A stretch of 64,000 nucleotides of DNA, taken from assembly GCA_963854835.1 (NCBI GenBank), contig OY978527.1:22749557-22813556 (forward strand). Reading direction: 5' to 3'. Made by a program: the position numbers and the translations under genes. Positions 42,461 through 53,186 of this stretch are shown here, one piece after another (the first letter of the stretch is position 1; the number at the start of each line of letters is the position of its first letter). This stretch comes from Megamerina dolium (taxonomy: Eukaryota; Arthropoda; Insecta; Diptera; Megamerinidae). The notes below the pieces were generated by a model. The model saw nothing but the letters and a program-made list of their open reading frames with translations. It did not search any database and was not told the DNA's origin.

Positions 42461-42540
<80 letters not shown>
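42126..42540. repeat. (AT)n microsatellite with GGGTACCGGTA islands
   Basis: About 415 bases of TA repeats broken by three copies of GGGTACCGGTA (near 42170, 42224 and 42313) and scattered TATAAATATA variants. It starts at the (AAT)n tail of Loa-N and ends at the truncated 3' side of Rte-2. Apparent reading frames across it are Tyr/Ile repeats and not genes. Confidence 0.95.
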
Positions 42541-42542
<2 letters not shown>

Positions 42543-43640
42543 TAGCCAGCGCAGCCGCTGAATTTTCATGCTATTTACTATGTCAATATCGGCATACAGC
42601 TCGTACAGCTCATGGTTGTACCTTATTCGGTACTCGCCACCAACGCAAATAGGTCCAGAGATCTTGCGTAGGACTTTTCTCTCGAAAACTCCAAGCATCC
42701 GCTCATCCGAGGTGGAAATTGTTAGGACAGGCATGATGAGAGACTTGTAGAGTGTAGTTTTCGTTCTCCGAGAGAGGGCTCGACTTCTCAATTGCTTACT
42801 CAGCCCAAAGTAACACCTGTTAGCAAGAGTTATCCTACGAATGATCTCCAAGCTGACGTCATTACTGCTGTTAATGCTGGTTCCAAGATAGACAAAGTCC
42901 CTTACTACTTCAAAAGCGTAGTTGTCAACAGTGACGTGCTGTCCAAGACACCGTGACTCTTTGTTTGTTGACACTAGATACTTCGTCTTGCCTTCGTTCA
43001 CCGTAAGACCCATCCGACGCGACTCTCTTTCCAACTATGAGAATGCTGCACTGCTTATGAGCTGGTGCATGCGGATGAGGAGCTCATCGCCTCCGGCCTT
43101 AAACAACTCGGCAGGCAGGCCAGCAGCACCTGGGGTTATCGGGCAATCTCCTCCACTGGCGGAATTGTTCGTAGCATCGCCATTCAGTAACGTGGAGAAG
43201 TGTTCCCTCCATAGGCTCAGTACATTCTGGACATCTGTAACCAGATTCCCATATCCACCACGACCAGAAGAGGCTCCGGGACTTAAACCGCCACTCAGAC
43301 GCTTGATCTTTTCGAAGAATTTTCGAGTCTCATTCTTGTCGGTACACATCTCTATCTCCTCACACTCGCGTCTTTCTTGTTCTCTTTTCTTGCGCCTGAA
43401 AAGGCATCTCTCTGCACTCCTTCTTTCTGTACCGCTCCTTAACAGCTCGCGTTGCGCCTGTACGCAGGGTTTTTTGTAGGCGGCGTCTTTTTCTGCGGTA
43501 GCGTCTCTACACTCCTGATCATACCACTCATTCCGCAGAGGCCGGTAGTAACCGATTACCTCCTCGGCAGCAGTAGTCATGGAGTGGGATATATGTGTCC
43601 ACCGTGCGCATGTATCATCAATTGGGGGAGTGTTCTGCAT
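42541..43640 (-). pseudogene. RTE ORF2 linker joined to RT C-terminus
   Basis: 43640-43035 encodes RNEWYDQECRDATAEKDAAY and a basic helical region, up to AAGLPAELFKAGGDELLIRM, the segment that precedes RT motif 1. At about 43034 it jumps to ERESRRMGLTVNEGKTKYLV, which lies after motif C. The whole polymerase core is therefore absent. It then matches Rte-1, with a further loss of YGAEAW after IMPVLT, and ends at SMKIQRLRW in the microsatellite. Confidence 0.9.
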
Positions 43641-43706
43641 AAGCAGATCCCACAGTCGCGTGGAAAATGCATCTGGTGATCGCAGCTTACTGACGTCGAG
43701 CTTTCT

Positions 43707-44561
43707 CTATGTGGGACTTCTCTTGTTATTTGCGACACATAGGCGTGTGCGCACCTTAGCTGCAACAAGGTAGTGATCCGAGTCGATGTTGGCACCACGG
43801 ATCGATTTCACGTCCATCACACTGGAAGCATGCCTTCCGTCAATCACCACATGATCAATTTGATTTCTTGTACGTTGATCTGGAGACAGCCATGTCGCTT
43901 TGTGGATGTCGATATGCTGGAATCTGGTACCACCAATTATCATGTTTCGTGCTGCGCCGAAGTCGATCAGCCTCATTCCGTTATCGGAGGTGTTCTGGTG
44001 GAGGCTGAATTTTCCGACAGTTCGACCAAAGGTACCTTCCTTGCCCACCCTGGCATTAAAGTCGCTAAGCACGATTTTGATATCGTGGCGGGGGCAGCGG
44101 TCATAAGCTTCTTCGAGGCGCTGAAAGAAGCTCTCCTTGGTTACATTGTCCTTCTCATCCGTCGGAGCGTGGGCACATATAAGGCTGATGTTGAAGAATT
44201 TTGCCTTGATGCGGATTGTGGCCAGCCGTTCGTTCACAGGCGCGAAATGTGAGACAAGATGTCGTAGTCTCTTGCTGACCAAAAATCCACATCCTAAATC
44301 GTGCCTTTCAGCATGGCAACTGTAGTAGATGTCACAGGACGGTCTTTTGGAGCAGCCCTGTCCCGTCCACCGCATTTCCTGGAGAGCGGTGATGTCAGCT
44401 CTATATTTTTCAAGGATATCAACCAGCTGGATAGAGGCACCCTCCCTATAAAGGGACCGGACATTCCAGGTGCATATCCGTAAATCGTTGTCCTTTTTTC
44501 GTTTGCGGGGGTCATCAACAAAAGCGGTAGTCCTTATACGAGGCATATCTGTTTTTTTCAT
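43707..44561 (-). pseudogene. RTE endonuclease domain, open frame of 284 codons
   Basis: MKKTDMPRIRTTAFVDDPRK leads into LRICTWNVRSLYREGA, ITALQEMRWTGQG, LICAHAPTDEKDNV, IKIVLSDFNARVGKEG, NQIDHVVIDGRHASSV and SDHYLVAAKVRTRL, the ordered motifs of an APE-type endonuclease. The usual GDFNA motif reads SDFNA. The frame is intact to 43707, but downstream reading is shifted and the polymerase is missing, so I class it as a pseudogene. In insect databases such frames are often labelled craniofacial development protein 2-like, a naming artefact. Confidence 0.88.
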
Positions 44562-44913
44562 TCGGGGGGTTTTTTATTTGGCAGGTCCCAAACCCAACGC
44601 ACAACCTCTAACCGAGGAGATTTTCGCACTCATTTCAGCCGCAATTTGAAAACACACACTAAGAGTGCGGACGTGTCTTTCTATGCTCCGTGCTTTTATG
44701 AGTTTTATGAGTTTAAAATTGTGTTAAATTGCATATGTGATAAAAAACAATTGCGAAAGGACGCTCAAGTAATAGTTGAAATAAAGGTATTGCTTTGTTT
44801 GATTCACCGGAAGAATCAAGCAAACAAACATAACTATAAATAATAGATAAAACTATATTAAATATTAAAATTAAAAAAAAAAAACCAACACAAGTGCAAG
44901 TAAAAAGAAATAA

Positions 44914-46651
44914 ATGAGTGTTCAACGCTCTCCGCAATCAGTGCGACGCTCTTTTATGACCGAACGTGAATCTCACAAAACAGAAATTCAAAATAACAGT
45001 GAAAGTACACTGAAATTGTTGAAGCACTGTGAGACAACAACAACAACAACTGAAGACTCTTTGTCTTATGCTCCTTCTCCAAGCAACAACATGTCTTGGA
45101 GTACACAATGTGTCACACCTGAAGTGCAGGAATTAGCAACAAAAACAGCGCGTGTACTAGGAAATACACCGTTGTTAGTTCTTTCGCAACATAAAGAGAG
45201 AGAAAATCAATGCACTAATACAATTGTACCAAAAGCATTTGAAAACAACATCTTGCTAACCGGTAATTCGCAACATTTGCAAAATGCAAATAAACATGTT
45301 GATAAACATTCAACGCTATCAATATCATCAACAAAGGTACAAACTGGAATGGATAGGTATATATTAATTACAAACAGGAAGCGAAGCCCTCAGGGTGACG
45401 TACAAAAAAATACCCCGAAAATCCATAAGCAGAATGGCACTTATAATAATAATAACAATAATAACAACAACAACAATATAAATAATAATAATAGATTTGC
45501 AATGCTAAATCAACAAGAAGTAGAATCAACAGTGCAGAAATCTAAGCCACCCCCAATATATGTAAGGGAAAACAACCAAACTGAATTAATAAAATGCCTT
45601 ACGCAACTTATTGGTGTAAAGAATTTTCATATAGTAACAATCATGAAGGGCACTATTAAAGAAATTAAAATGCAAATATATGAAGAAAGAAATTACCGTT
45701 ATGTCACAAAATATGTTGATGACAAACAGAAATACTATTACACGTACCAGTTGAAAAGCAGCAAAGGATTAGTCGTTGTGATAAAAGGCATTGAGCCAAA
45801 TGTTGACGGTAATGATGTGAAAATAGCTATAGAAGAAGAGGGTTTTAAGGTCACATCCGTGTTCAACATAAAAAATAAAGAAAAACAGCCTACGCCATTA
45901 TATCTCGTCGAGTTGGAACCCGATATTAAGAAAATAGCTATAGAAGAAGAGGGTTTTAAGGTCACATCCGTGTTCAACATAAAAAATAAAGAAAAACAGC
46001 CTACGCCATTATATCGCATCGAGTTGGAACCCGATATTAAGAAAGGGTGAAATTCACCCAATATACAATATAAAATATTTAATTCACAGAAGAATTTCGG
46101 TGGAAGAACCTCATAAAAGATCGGGCCCAATACAATGTGCTAACTGTCAAGAGTATGGGCACACAAAATCTTACTGCACTCTACGAAGTGTATGCGTTAT
46201 ATGTGGTGACTTTCATCCCACCTCCAAATGTATTGTTAACAAAGAAGATTCTTCTGTTAAAAAATGTAGTAACTGCGGTGGAAATCACACTGCAAACTAT
46301 AGAGGTTGTTCAGTTTATACTGAGCTCAAACTCAAACTTAAAAGTACTTCCCAAGTAAGACCTCGCAACCCATCAATGATTAATGCTCCTCAAATAGAGC
46401 ATGTATCTGCTCCTCCTCCACAAAATGTTACAAATACTACTCATGTTATGCCAACATCTTATCCAAACATTTTAAAGGGGACTACTCCCCCAGTTCAAGC
46501 TAATCAAGATAGTGTTCCAAACACTCTTGAAAATTCTGTAAATAATCTGGTTCAGTTAATGACACATTTTATGAATTCAATGCAAGGCATGATGCAAGAG
46601 CTAATGAAAAATCAGTCCATGCTCCTTCAAGCAATTCTGTCAAAACAATGA
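44914..46651 (+). pseudogene. Jockey ORF1 (Gag-like) with internal duplication
   Basis: The ATG at 44914 gives MSVQRSPQSVRRSFMTERES, a Ser/Thr/Asn-rich N-terminus with an Asn run near 45450-45480, then DRYILITNRKRSPQGDV and KYYYTYQLKSSKGLVVVIKG. A 111-bp unit is tandemly duplicated in frame (45820-46041). A one-base shift near 46045 ends the 378-codon frame. The second frame (46100-46651) has three knuckles, CANCQEYGHTKSYC, CVICGDFHPTSKC and CSNCGGNHTANYRGC, and a tail like Joc-2 (MQELMKNQSMLLQA). It would bind RNA and carry the particle to target DNA. Confidence 0.9.
45820..46041 (+). repeat. 111-bp in-frame tandem duplication
   Basis: The unit starting AAAATAGCTATAGAAGAAGA occurs at 45820 and 45931. 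It encodes KIAIEEEGFKVTSVFNIKNK and the rest of a 37-residue block. The two units differ at only a few bases (CTCGTC versus CGCATC near the end), so the duplication is recent relative to element decay. Confidence 0.95.
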
Positions 46652-49211
46652 ACTAACTGAAGTTATGTTTTTGGAATGCAAATGGGTTAAGCCAACATAA
46701 AAATGAACTGGAAGTATTTCTCCATAAAAATCAAGTTGATGTAATGCTTATTTCAGAAACTCACTTCACAAAAATTAATAATTTTTCAATAAATGGGGTT
46801 ACGCTTTATGATACCAAACACCCTGAAAATAAGGCAAGAGGAGGGGCAGCTATCCTCATCAAAAATAGAATAAAACATTATGCATTAGAAGAATTTTGCA
46901 AAGAATACATTCATTTCTCTATTTGTATCGAAACAAGTACCCAAAAATTAACAATATCTTCTGTTTACTGTCCTCCTAGACATAATATTACAGAATCACA
47001 ATTTTCTGAATTTTTTGCAACTTTAGGGCATACGTTTATCGCGGCGGGGGACTATAACGCCAAGCACACTTATTGGGGTTCCAGGCTTATATCTCCAAAA
47101 GGTAGACGTCTTTTCTGGACAATATCAAGCAACGGATATGATGCCATATCTACCGGCCAACCTACTTACTGGCCTTCGGATCCTAGAAAAGTACCGGATC
47201 TTATTGACTTTGCAGTAACTAAAAGTCTAAAAAGAACCCATTTAAAGGCATGGCCATCCTTTGAACTTTCATCTGATCATTCTCCATCGTTCATTTTACT
47301 AAATGTTTTAGTTAGTTTCAGTGAATCAAGCCAGTATCTTACAAACAAATTCACTAATTGGCTAAATTATAAAAAATATATTAGTTCTCACATTGGCCTT
47401 AAAATACCTCTTAAGACAGTAAAGCAAGTCGACAGTGCAGTTGAAAATTTCAACAAGTTGGCTCATCAAGCTGCTAAAATTGCAACACCTCAAAATAAAT
47501 TACAAGATTATAAAAAGCATACAAATGTCGATATTGAGGAATTAATTAAAATTAAAAGGAAAGCCAGGAGAGAATGGCAGCAGCATAGATCACCAACCCT
47601 AAAACAAAAATTGGCAGACTGCACTAAAACACTTAAAAGAATCTTAAAAGAAGCCGAAGAGAGACGTTTAAATGTATATATTAGTAATATTGCTGCAACA
47701 AAAGATGCAGATTATTCTCTGTGGAAAGCAGTCAAAGGTGTAAAGTGTCCGATAATAAGAGAGGCTCCAACACGAATGCCAGATAGATCATGGGCAAGAA
47801 GCGATCAAGATAAAGCAGAAGCATTTGCAAATCAAGAAGCGTTTTCAAACCAAATGAATCTACAAGAGATGGAGGATTCCCAATCATGACCAATAACAGC
47901 TCTACTACCTTAGTGAGATTTTCTTTAAAGGAACTTAACAAAATCATAAATGAACTAAACGTCAAAAAAGCTGCAGGGTATGATAAAATAAGTGCCAAAA
48001 TAATCGCCGAGCTACCTCAAATTGCAGTAAAACAGCTGTTAAACATAATGAATGCAATACCACGCCTTTGTTATTTCCCCTCAGCATGGAAAATTTCCCA
48101 AATAATTATGATTGCAAAACCTGGAAAAGATTCAACTAATGTATCGCCGTACAGGCCTATTAGCCTGCTGCCTATCCTATCCAAAGTGTTTGAAAAACTA
48201 TTAATGTTGAAGATACAGCCAATTGTTGAAGCAAATAACATTATACCGTTGCATCAATTTGGGTTCAAAGCAAAACATCATACAGTAGAACAAGTTCACA
48301 GAATAGTATCTAACATTACAAAAGCGTTCGAAGCAAAGCAGTACTGCTCAGCAGTATTTCTGGACGACACACAAGCTTTTGATAAGGTTTGGCATGATGG
48401 CCGACTTCACAAAATCGGTTGTCTCTTTCCTGATAACATTTGCAAAATATTAAAGAGCTATCTGTTGAATAGGAAATTTATGGTTAAACAAAGATCGTAT
48501 TTAACTCAAACACGTACGATAATGGCTGGGGTCCCGCAAGGAAGCGTCTTAGGTCCCTTTTTATATCTAATCTACACTTCAGATATACCAACAAACGGCA
48601 ATCTTTTCACATCAACTTTTGCAGACGATACAGCAATCTTGAGCGTCGATGATAATCCCAGTAAAGCGTCTGAAAAACTGCAAAGTCACTTAAAAACAGT
48701 ACAACACTGGCTGGAGACATGGCGTATTTGAATCAACGAATCAAAATGCGTCCATATGACTTTCACGTTGAACAGAAAAACATGCCCTCAACTACAAATT
48801 AATGGTAAAAAAATACCACAAAAAAACGAAGTGACCTATCTAGGCTTTTATCTCGATAGAAGGCTAATCTGGAAGAAGCACATTGAAACAAAGCAATCGC
48901 ATGCTAAATTAAAAGCAGCCAAACTTCATTGGTTGATTGGAAACGCCTCGAAATTGTCACTTCATAATAAAATGCTTATATTCAAGTCCACCATTAAACC
49001 AATTTGGAGCTACGGCATTCAGCTTTGGGGCACTTCTTCAAACTCTAATATTGAGAAAATTCAGCGTGTTCAATCTAAAATCCTTAGACGTCTCTGCCAA
49101 GCTCGTTGGTACATCAGTAACACAAATATACACAAGGACTTCTCATTACTATTATATATGTCCTTCATGACATCACATGTTATATTTGTTTGCTTTAATT
49201 TATTTGAATGA
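46648..49211 (+). pseudogene. Jockey ORF2: endonuclease and RT with intact motifs but nonsense codons
   Basis: The start ATGA overlaps the ORF1 stop; codon 3 is TAA. The frame then carries the endonuclease: FWNANGLSQHKNEL, LISETHFTKIN, KARGGAAILIKNRIKH, AGDYNAKHTYWGSRL, DLIDFAVTKS and SSDHSPSFIL. It continues to RARREWQQHRSPTLK-type sequence and stops at 47887 after a shift. RT frame 47886-49211: KKAAGYDKISAKIIAEL, YRPISLLPILSKVFEK, motif A VFLDDTQAFDKVWHDG, GVPQGSVLGPFLYLIY, motif C FADDTAILS, then TGA at 48729-48731 and in-frame continuation KPIWSYGIQLWG to DFSLLLYMSF. The normal C-terminus is lost. Confidence 0.92.
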
Positions 49212-49325
49212 TGTACACATTGGTGTAGAATCAACAAAATGTATTTTTTAGTATATAAGATTTGTATAATTATTGTTGGTTTCGTAAGAAAGATACAATA
49301 AATAGAAGAATTTAAAAAAAAAAAA

Positions 49326-49500
49326 GCGCCATCACATAGTAAGCAGAGCGAGCTATATGACTACCCCTCATTAACAAATAAAGGAATCATCACATAGCGC
49401 TCAGATCAAACTACATGACAGTGAGTTCAACAAGGATTGCGCTAGCCCCACCCTGTTGAGGCATTTAGACACGTTACCTTGCGAAAACACCACCAGACCA
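49326..49500. other. Junction sequence, possible Jockey ORF2 tail scrap
   Basis: The sequence between the A tail of Joc-4 and the first recognisable Gypsy gag. A frame near 49440-49530 reads LLRHLDTLPCENTTRPPTDG, which is reminiscent of a Jockey ORF2 C-terminus, but the match is weak. The motif CATCACATAG occurs twice (near 49330 and 49387). Confidence 0.3.
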
Positions 49501-52500
49501 CCCACTGATGGGCACAATCCATCGAAAATACGAAAATGAATATAGGAGTCAATTGCATAGAGTGGAATTAGGATCGCTAGTGCAACGGAGTCATGAGAGC
49601 CTTCAAGAATTCGATTCCGATATTGGGCGCTTATGTCATCTAGCGTTCTCCGGTAATTCGGAAGAATTCGTCGAAAAAATAAAAATAGAGACGGTATAGA
49701 TGGCATTCGTGATGAAGAGACAAAGCGTGCCCTAGTCATGTCACCAAGGGATACATATGCCGAATCAATCAGTAGTGCCTTTACGTTTGAGGCCGCCAGT
49801 TTTATGTGCCAATGCCACGGGTACGCCAACTAGAAGCAGAAACAGCTTGAAAAAGTGTGTTAGGCATTCAAGTCGGTAGTGCAGACAGAAGGAAGAACAA
49901 CAGGTCGACGCGAAAATAAATTTATTGGTAAGTGCTTCATTTGCGACAAACCAGGACACATGGCGCGTGACTCCCGTCTACGACGAAAGCGATCAAAATC
50001 GCTTACCAAACAGCAAAACGAAAAGGCTTTACAACTATTAGAAAAGTACAGTTCAATCTTTTCTTCAAATGGAAAAACTGGAGGACGAACAATCATCTCG
50101 AAGCATCACATTGACACCGGTGATTCTAGACCGATTCGTCAAGCACCACGACGAGTTCCATTGGCCAAAAGAGATGAAACCATTAAGCTGATAGCGATAT
50201 GCAGAAACAAGGTGTTATTGAACCATCAGCGAGTCCATAGAGTTCACCAGTCGTGCTGGTAAAGAAGAAGGATGGAAGTACTCGATTTTGCGTGGATTGC
50301 AGAAAGCTAAATGATATTACGAAAAAATATAGCTATCCACTGCCAAGAATCGATGACACTCTATCTGGTGCGAAGTGGTTTTCAACTCCTGATCTGCAAA
50401 GTGGCTACTGGCAAGTGGAACTTGCTAAGGAGGACAAAGAGAAAACAGCTTTCAGTATTGGCGATGGTCTATGGCAATTTACAGTCATACCATTTGGTTT
50501 AAGCAATGCGCCAGCTACTTTCGAACGTTTGATGGAGCGTGTACTCATAGGACTACACTGGAAAACGTGCTTGGTGTACCTCGATGACATTATCGTGATG
50601 GGAAAAGATTTTAACGACCACCTGGAAAAGTTGAAAGAAGTATTTGAGCGTATACAATCACCAGGGCTTAAACTGAATATGAAAAAGTGTTCACTCTTCA
50701 GGCGAGAAGTTAAATATCTTGGTCATAAAGTAACAACAGAAGGGGTACATACCGACGAGCAAAAAGTAGCAGCAGTACAAGAATGGCCTATTCCATCGAA
50801 TCTTCACGAGTTAAGAAGCTTCCTAGGATTATGTACCTACTATAGACGATTTGTTCCCGAATTTACATCGCCAGCAGGAACAACAGAAAGCATTCGAACA
50901 GCTGAAAGAAAGACTCTGTTCAGCACCAGTATTAGCGTATCCAGTACTTGGACAAAAGGTTGTGTTGGACACAGATGCGAGTGGCTATGGAATAGGTGGT
51001 GTGCTCTCTCAGATCATAGATGGGCAAGAAAAAGTAATAGCATACTACAGTAAAATCCTGTCGAAGCCAGCAAGAAACTACTGTTTCACTCGAAGAGAGT
51101 TACTCGCAATACTGGAATGTGTAAAGAATTTCCATAAATATTTATACGGTCAGTCATTTCGTCTACGAACTGACCACGCAGCGATAAGGTGGTTATTACA
51201 ATTTAAAAACCCAGAAGGATAATTGGCGCGCTAGATTGAAAGGCTGCAGAGTTATGATTTTACTATTGAGAATCGAAAAGGAGGACATCACGGCAACGCA
51301 GATGCTCTATCTCGTCGTCTTTGCAAAACGGAATGTAAACATTGTTCTCGAGTGGAAAGCAAGGAGCGCATTGTCGACATACGACTTACGAATATATTAC
51401 CGGAGGAGTCATAGACCACCGAACGAGTGCAAGAAGATCAGCGGAACGACCCAGATCTCATAAGGATTATGGAATACAAGGAGCAGGGAATATGTCCAGA
51501 TTGGCAAGAGATATCTAATAAAAGTCCAATAGCAAATGCATACTGGGCGCAGTGGCAAAGCATGGGGAAGTGAAGATGGAAAAATCACCAATGGTCTTCT
51601 AGTGGTACCAAAGACAAGAATAAATTAAGTGATAGCTGAGTATCACAATGCCTCCAGTGGAGGGCATTTGGGCATAACCAAAACCGTTGAGAAAATAAAG
51701 AAACGATTTTATTGGGTTGGATGTCATGACCATGTCGCTGATTGGATTCGGAAGTGTAAGCAATGTGCAATGGCCAAAGGTCCCAATAAGAAAAGTCGAG
51801 GTAAGATCCACCAATACACCGCAGGTGCTCCATTTGAGCGAATTGCTATGGACATAGCTGGACCATTTCCCATAAGCAACGCAGGAAAGAAGTATGTTCT
51901 GGTGGTTATAGATTAATTCAGTAAATGACCTGAAGTATACCCTATTCCAAATCAAGAAGCTAGTACAGTTGCGGATGTATTCGTCAACCAATGGATTACT
52001 CGTTTTGGGGTATCGATGGAGTTACACTCAGACCAAGGTCGAAATTTCGAATCAGTTATATTCCAAGAGATACGCCGTATGCTGGGTAAATACAAAACTC
52101 GTACAATACCTTTGCATCCACAATCTGATGGCATGGTAGAACGATTTAACCGTACCTTGGAGGAATATTTGAGAAAAGTCGTAGATAAATACCAAAGAGA
52201 CTGGGTTGTACACATGCCAATGTTCCTCATGGCATATCGATGCCCACATGATACGACGGCTACTACACCAGCTATGGCAATTTTTGGAAACGAGTTAAGA
52301 CTGCCAGCTGATTTAAAATTTGGAGTCGTAACACCAACGGGATCAACCGAATGTAACTATACTAGAGAAAAGCGGGAACTGTTGGATGAAGTACATCAGT
52401 TCATCAGAGAGCGGTCACAGATGATAAGCGATAAAGTGAAGGCCAAGTATGACTTGAAAATAAATTACAAAGAGTTATATGAAGGAGAGCTGGTAATGCT

Positions 52501-52718
52501 TCATAATCCACAACGAAAGAAGGGCTTGTCCCCTAAACTACAGACTCATTGGGAAGAACCATATGAGATTATAGCAAAGATAAATGACGTAGTGTATCGT
52601 ATTCAATGTGCGTGGAATAAAAGAGCAAAGTTGAAAGTAGTTCACTGGGAGCGACTTGCGCCATATCAGGGGGAGTATAAAAACTTGTTCGGGACGAACA
52701 AGGTTAAGAGGAGGGCAG
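49501..52718 (+). mobile_element. Gypsy copy A, internal region (Gyp-A)
   Basis: The first of three same-orientation copies. It starts inside gag (49501-49975; HRVELGSLVQRSHESLQEF) and passes through a deletion into the pol region before RT (LTKQQNEKALQLLEKYSSIF). RT, RNase H and integrase continue in several frames, ending at the polypurine tract next to the LTR at 52719. No 5' LTR is visible upstream. It is more decayed than Gyp-C. Confidence 0.9.
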
Positions 52719-52723
52719 TGTAA
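49540..52723 (+). pseudogene. Gypsy gag-pol (Gyp-A), deleted and frameshifted
   Basis: The gag knuckle reads CFICDKPGHMARDS, with the last Cys lost. Gag joins pol in frame at about 49998, skipping protease. RT: FCVDCRKLNDITKK, TPDLQSGYWQVELAKEDKEK and YLDDIIVMGKDFNDHLEK. A deletion near 50870 removes the segment before RNase H (LDTDASGYGIGGVLSQ survives). Integrase has a stop in DYFSKW (51915), but HSDQGRNFESVIFQEI and PQSDGMVERFNRTLEEYL remain, so the DDE residues are largely present. The end overlaps the LTR edge at 52723. Confidence 0.9.
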
Positions 52724-53156
52724 CGAGTATCGATGGTTGGCCACTCATCACTATTGTGACTGACACTATTGGCAGCATCGAAACGAATGTCATCAAAAAG
52801 AAATAAGCGATAACCAGAACAAGCTCACGAGAAAGAAAGAGAAGAATCTCGATAAAGGAAGATTCTGGGGTGTTGCCAACAGAGTATAAATAGAGCCAGT
52901 GTTGAGAAGTGAGAATCAATCTAATCCCGAACGTGATTGCGCAAACATCGATACAGAGGCAAAAGTTGCAAGTACATTAAAGTGTTATTGTAAATAGTTG
53001 ATTGTAAACAGAGTTGATTGTAAGTAGAGATTATTAAATAAATTGTTGCTGTATATAGTTGAATAAAATAAGTGTTGCAGTTATTATTAACAGAATCCAG
53101 TGATGGAACAAGGTAATTCAAATAGAATTAAACACTCACAGAATAAAAACGTAACA
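52719..53156 (+). repeat. Gypsy LTR shared by Gyp-A (3') and Gyp-B (5')
   Basis: 438 bp, TGTAACGAGTATCGATGG to CAGAATAAAAACGTAACA, roughly 95% identical by eye to the LTR at 60897. It contains TATAAATAGAG at about 52884 (promoter) and ATTAAATAAATTG near 53033 (polyadenylation). A polypurine tract precedes it and a primer-binding site follows it, so one LTR serves two internal regions. Tandem arrays of this form usually come from recombination between LTRs. Confidence 0.92.
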
Positions 53157-53158
53157 AT

Positions 53159-53176
53159 TGGTGTCAGAAGTGGGAT
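53159..53176 (+). promoter_or_regulatory. Primer-binding site, tRNA-Leu type
   Basis: TGGTGTCAGAAGTGGGAT starts 2 bases after the LTR. It is the site where a host tRNA would prime minus-strand DNA synthesis; the tRNA-Leu assignment is from memory. Confidence 0.75.
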
Positions 53177-53186
53177 TCTGTAAAGA

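Larger units (their letters stand above)
42541..44640 (-). mobile_element. RTE-type LINE with RT core deleted (Rte-2)
   Basis: An RTE-clade element on the minus strand. The 5' end (about 44640-44562) reads GAAAATCTCCTCGGTTAGAG on the minus strand. Endonuclease follows (44561-43707), then a linker region (43640-43035), then directly the RT C-terminal part (43034 to about 42541). The RT fingers and palm are missing, and the 3' end is truncated at the microsatellite. It is the same family as Rte-1. Confidence 0.9.
44641..49325 (+). mobile_element. Jockey-type LINE, nearly full length (Joc-4)
   Basis: About 4.7 kb with 5' UTR (44641-44913), ORF1 (44914-46651), ORF2 (46648-49211) and an A tail at 49313-49325 after AATAAA. 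It is the only Jockey copy here that keeps a 5' UTR and all RT catalytic motifs. It has an ORF1 frameshift, a TAA at ORF2 codon 3, a frameshift before RT and one TGA at 48729. The RT C-terminal end is shortened compared with Joc-2 and Joc-3. The subfamily is related but clearly distinct. I see no clear target duplication. Confidence 0.92.

Noticed and set aside
42018..42652. Tyr/Ile-repeat open frames on both strands
   Set aside because: They are translations of the AT microsatellite, partly spliced by chance to the RTE and LOA-like frames.
43707..44561. Host craniofacial development protein 2 gene
   Set aside because: The frame has ordered APE-type endonuclease motifs and is followed by RTE RT sequence. 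The name is a common database mislabel for RTE-type ORFs.
53159..53176. tRNA gene
   Set aside because: Only the 18 bases complementary to a tRNA 3' end are present. It is a primer-binding site.
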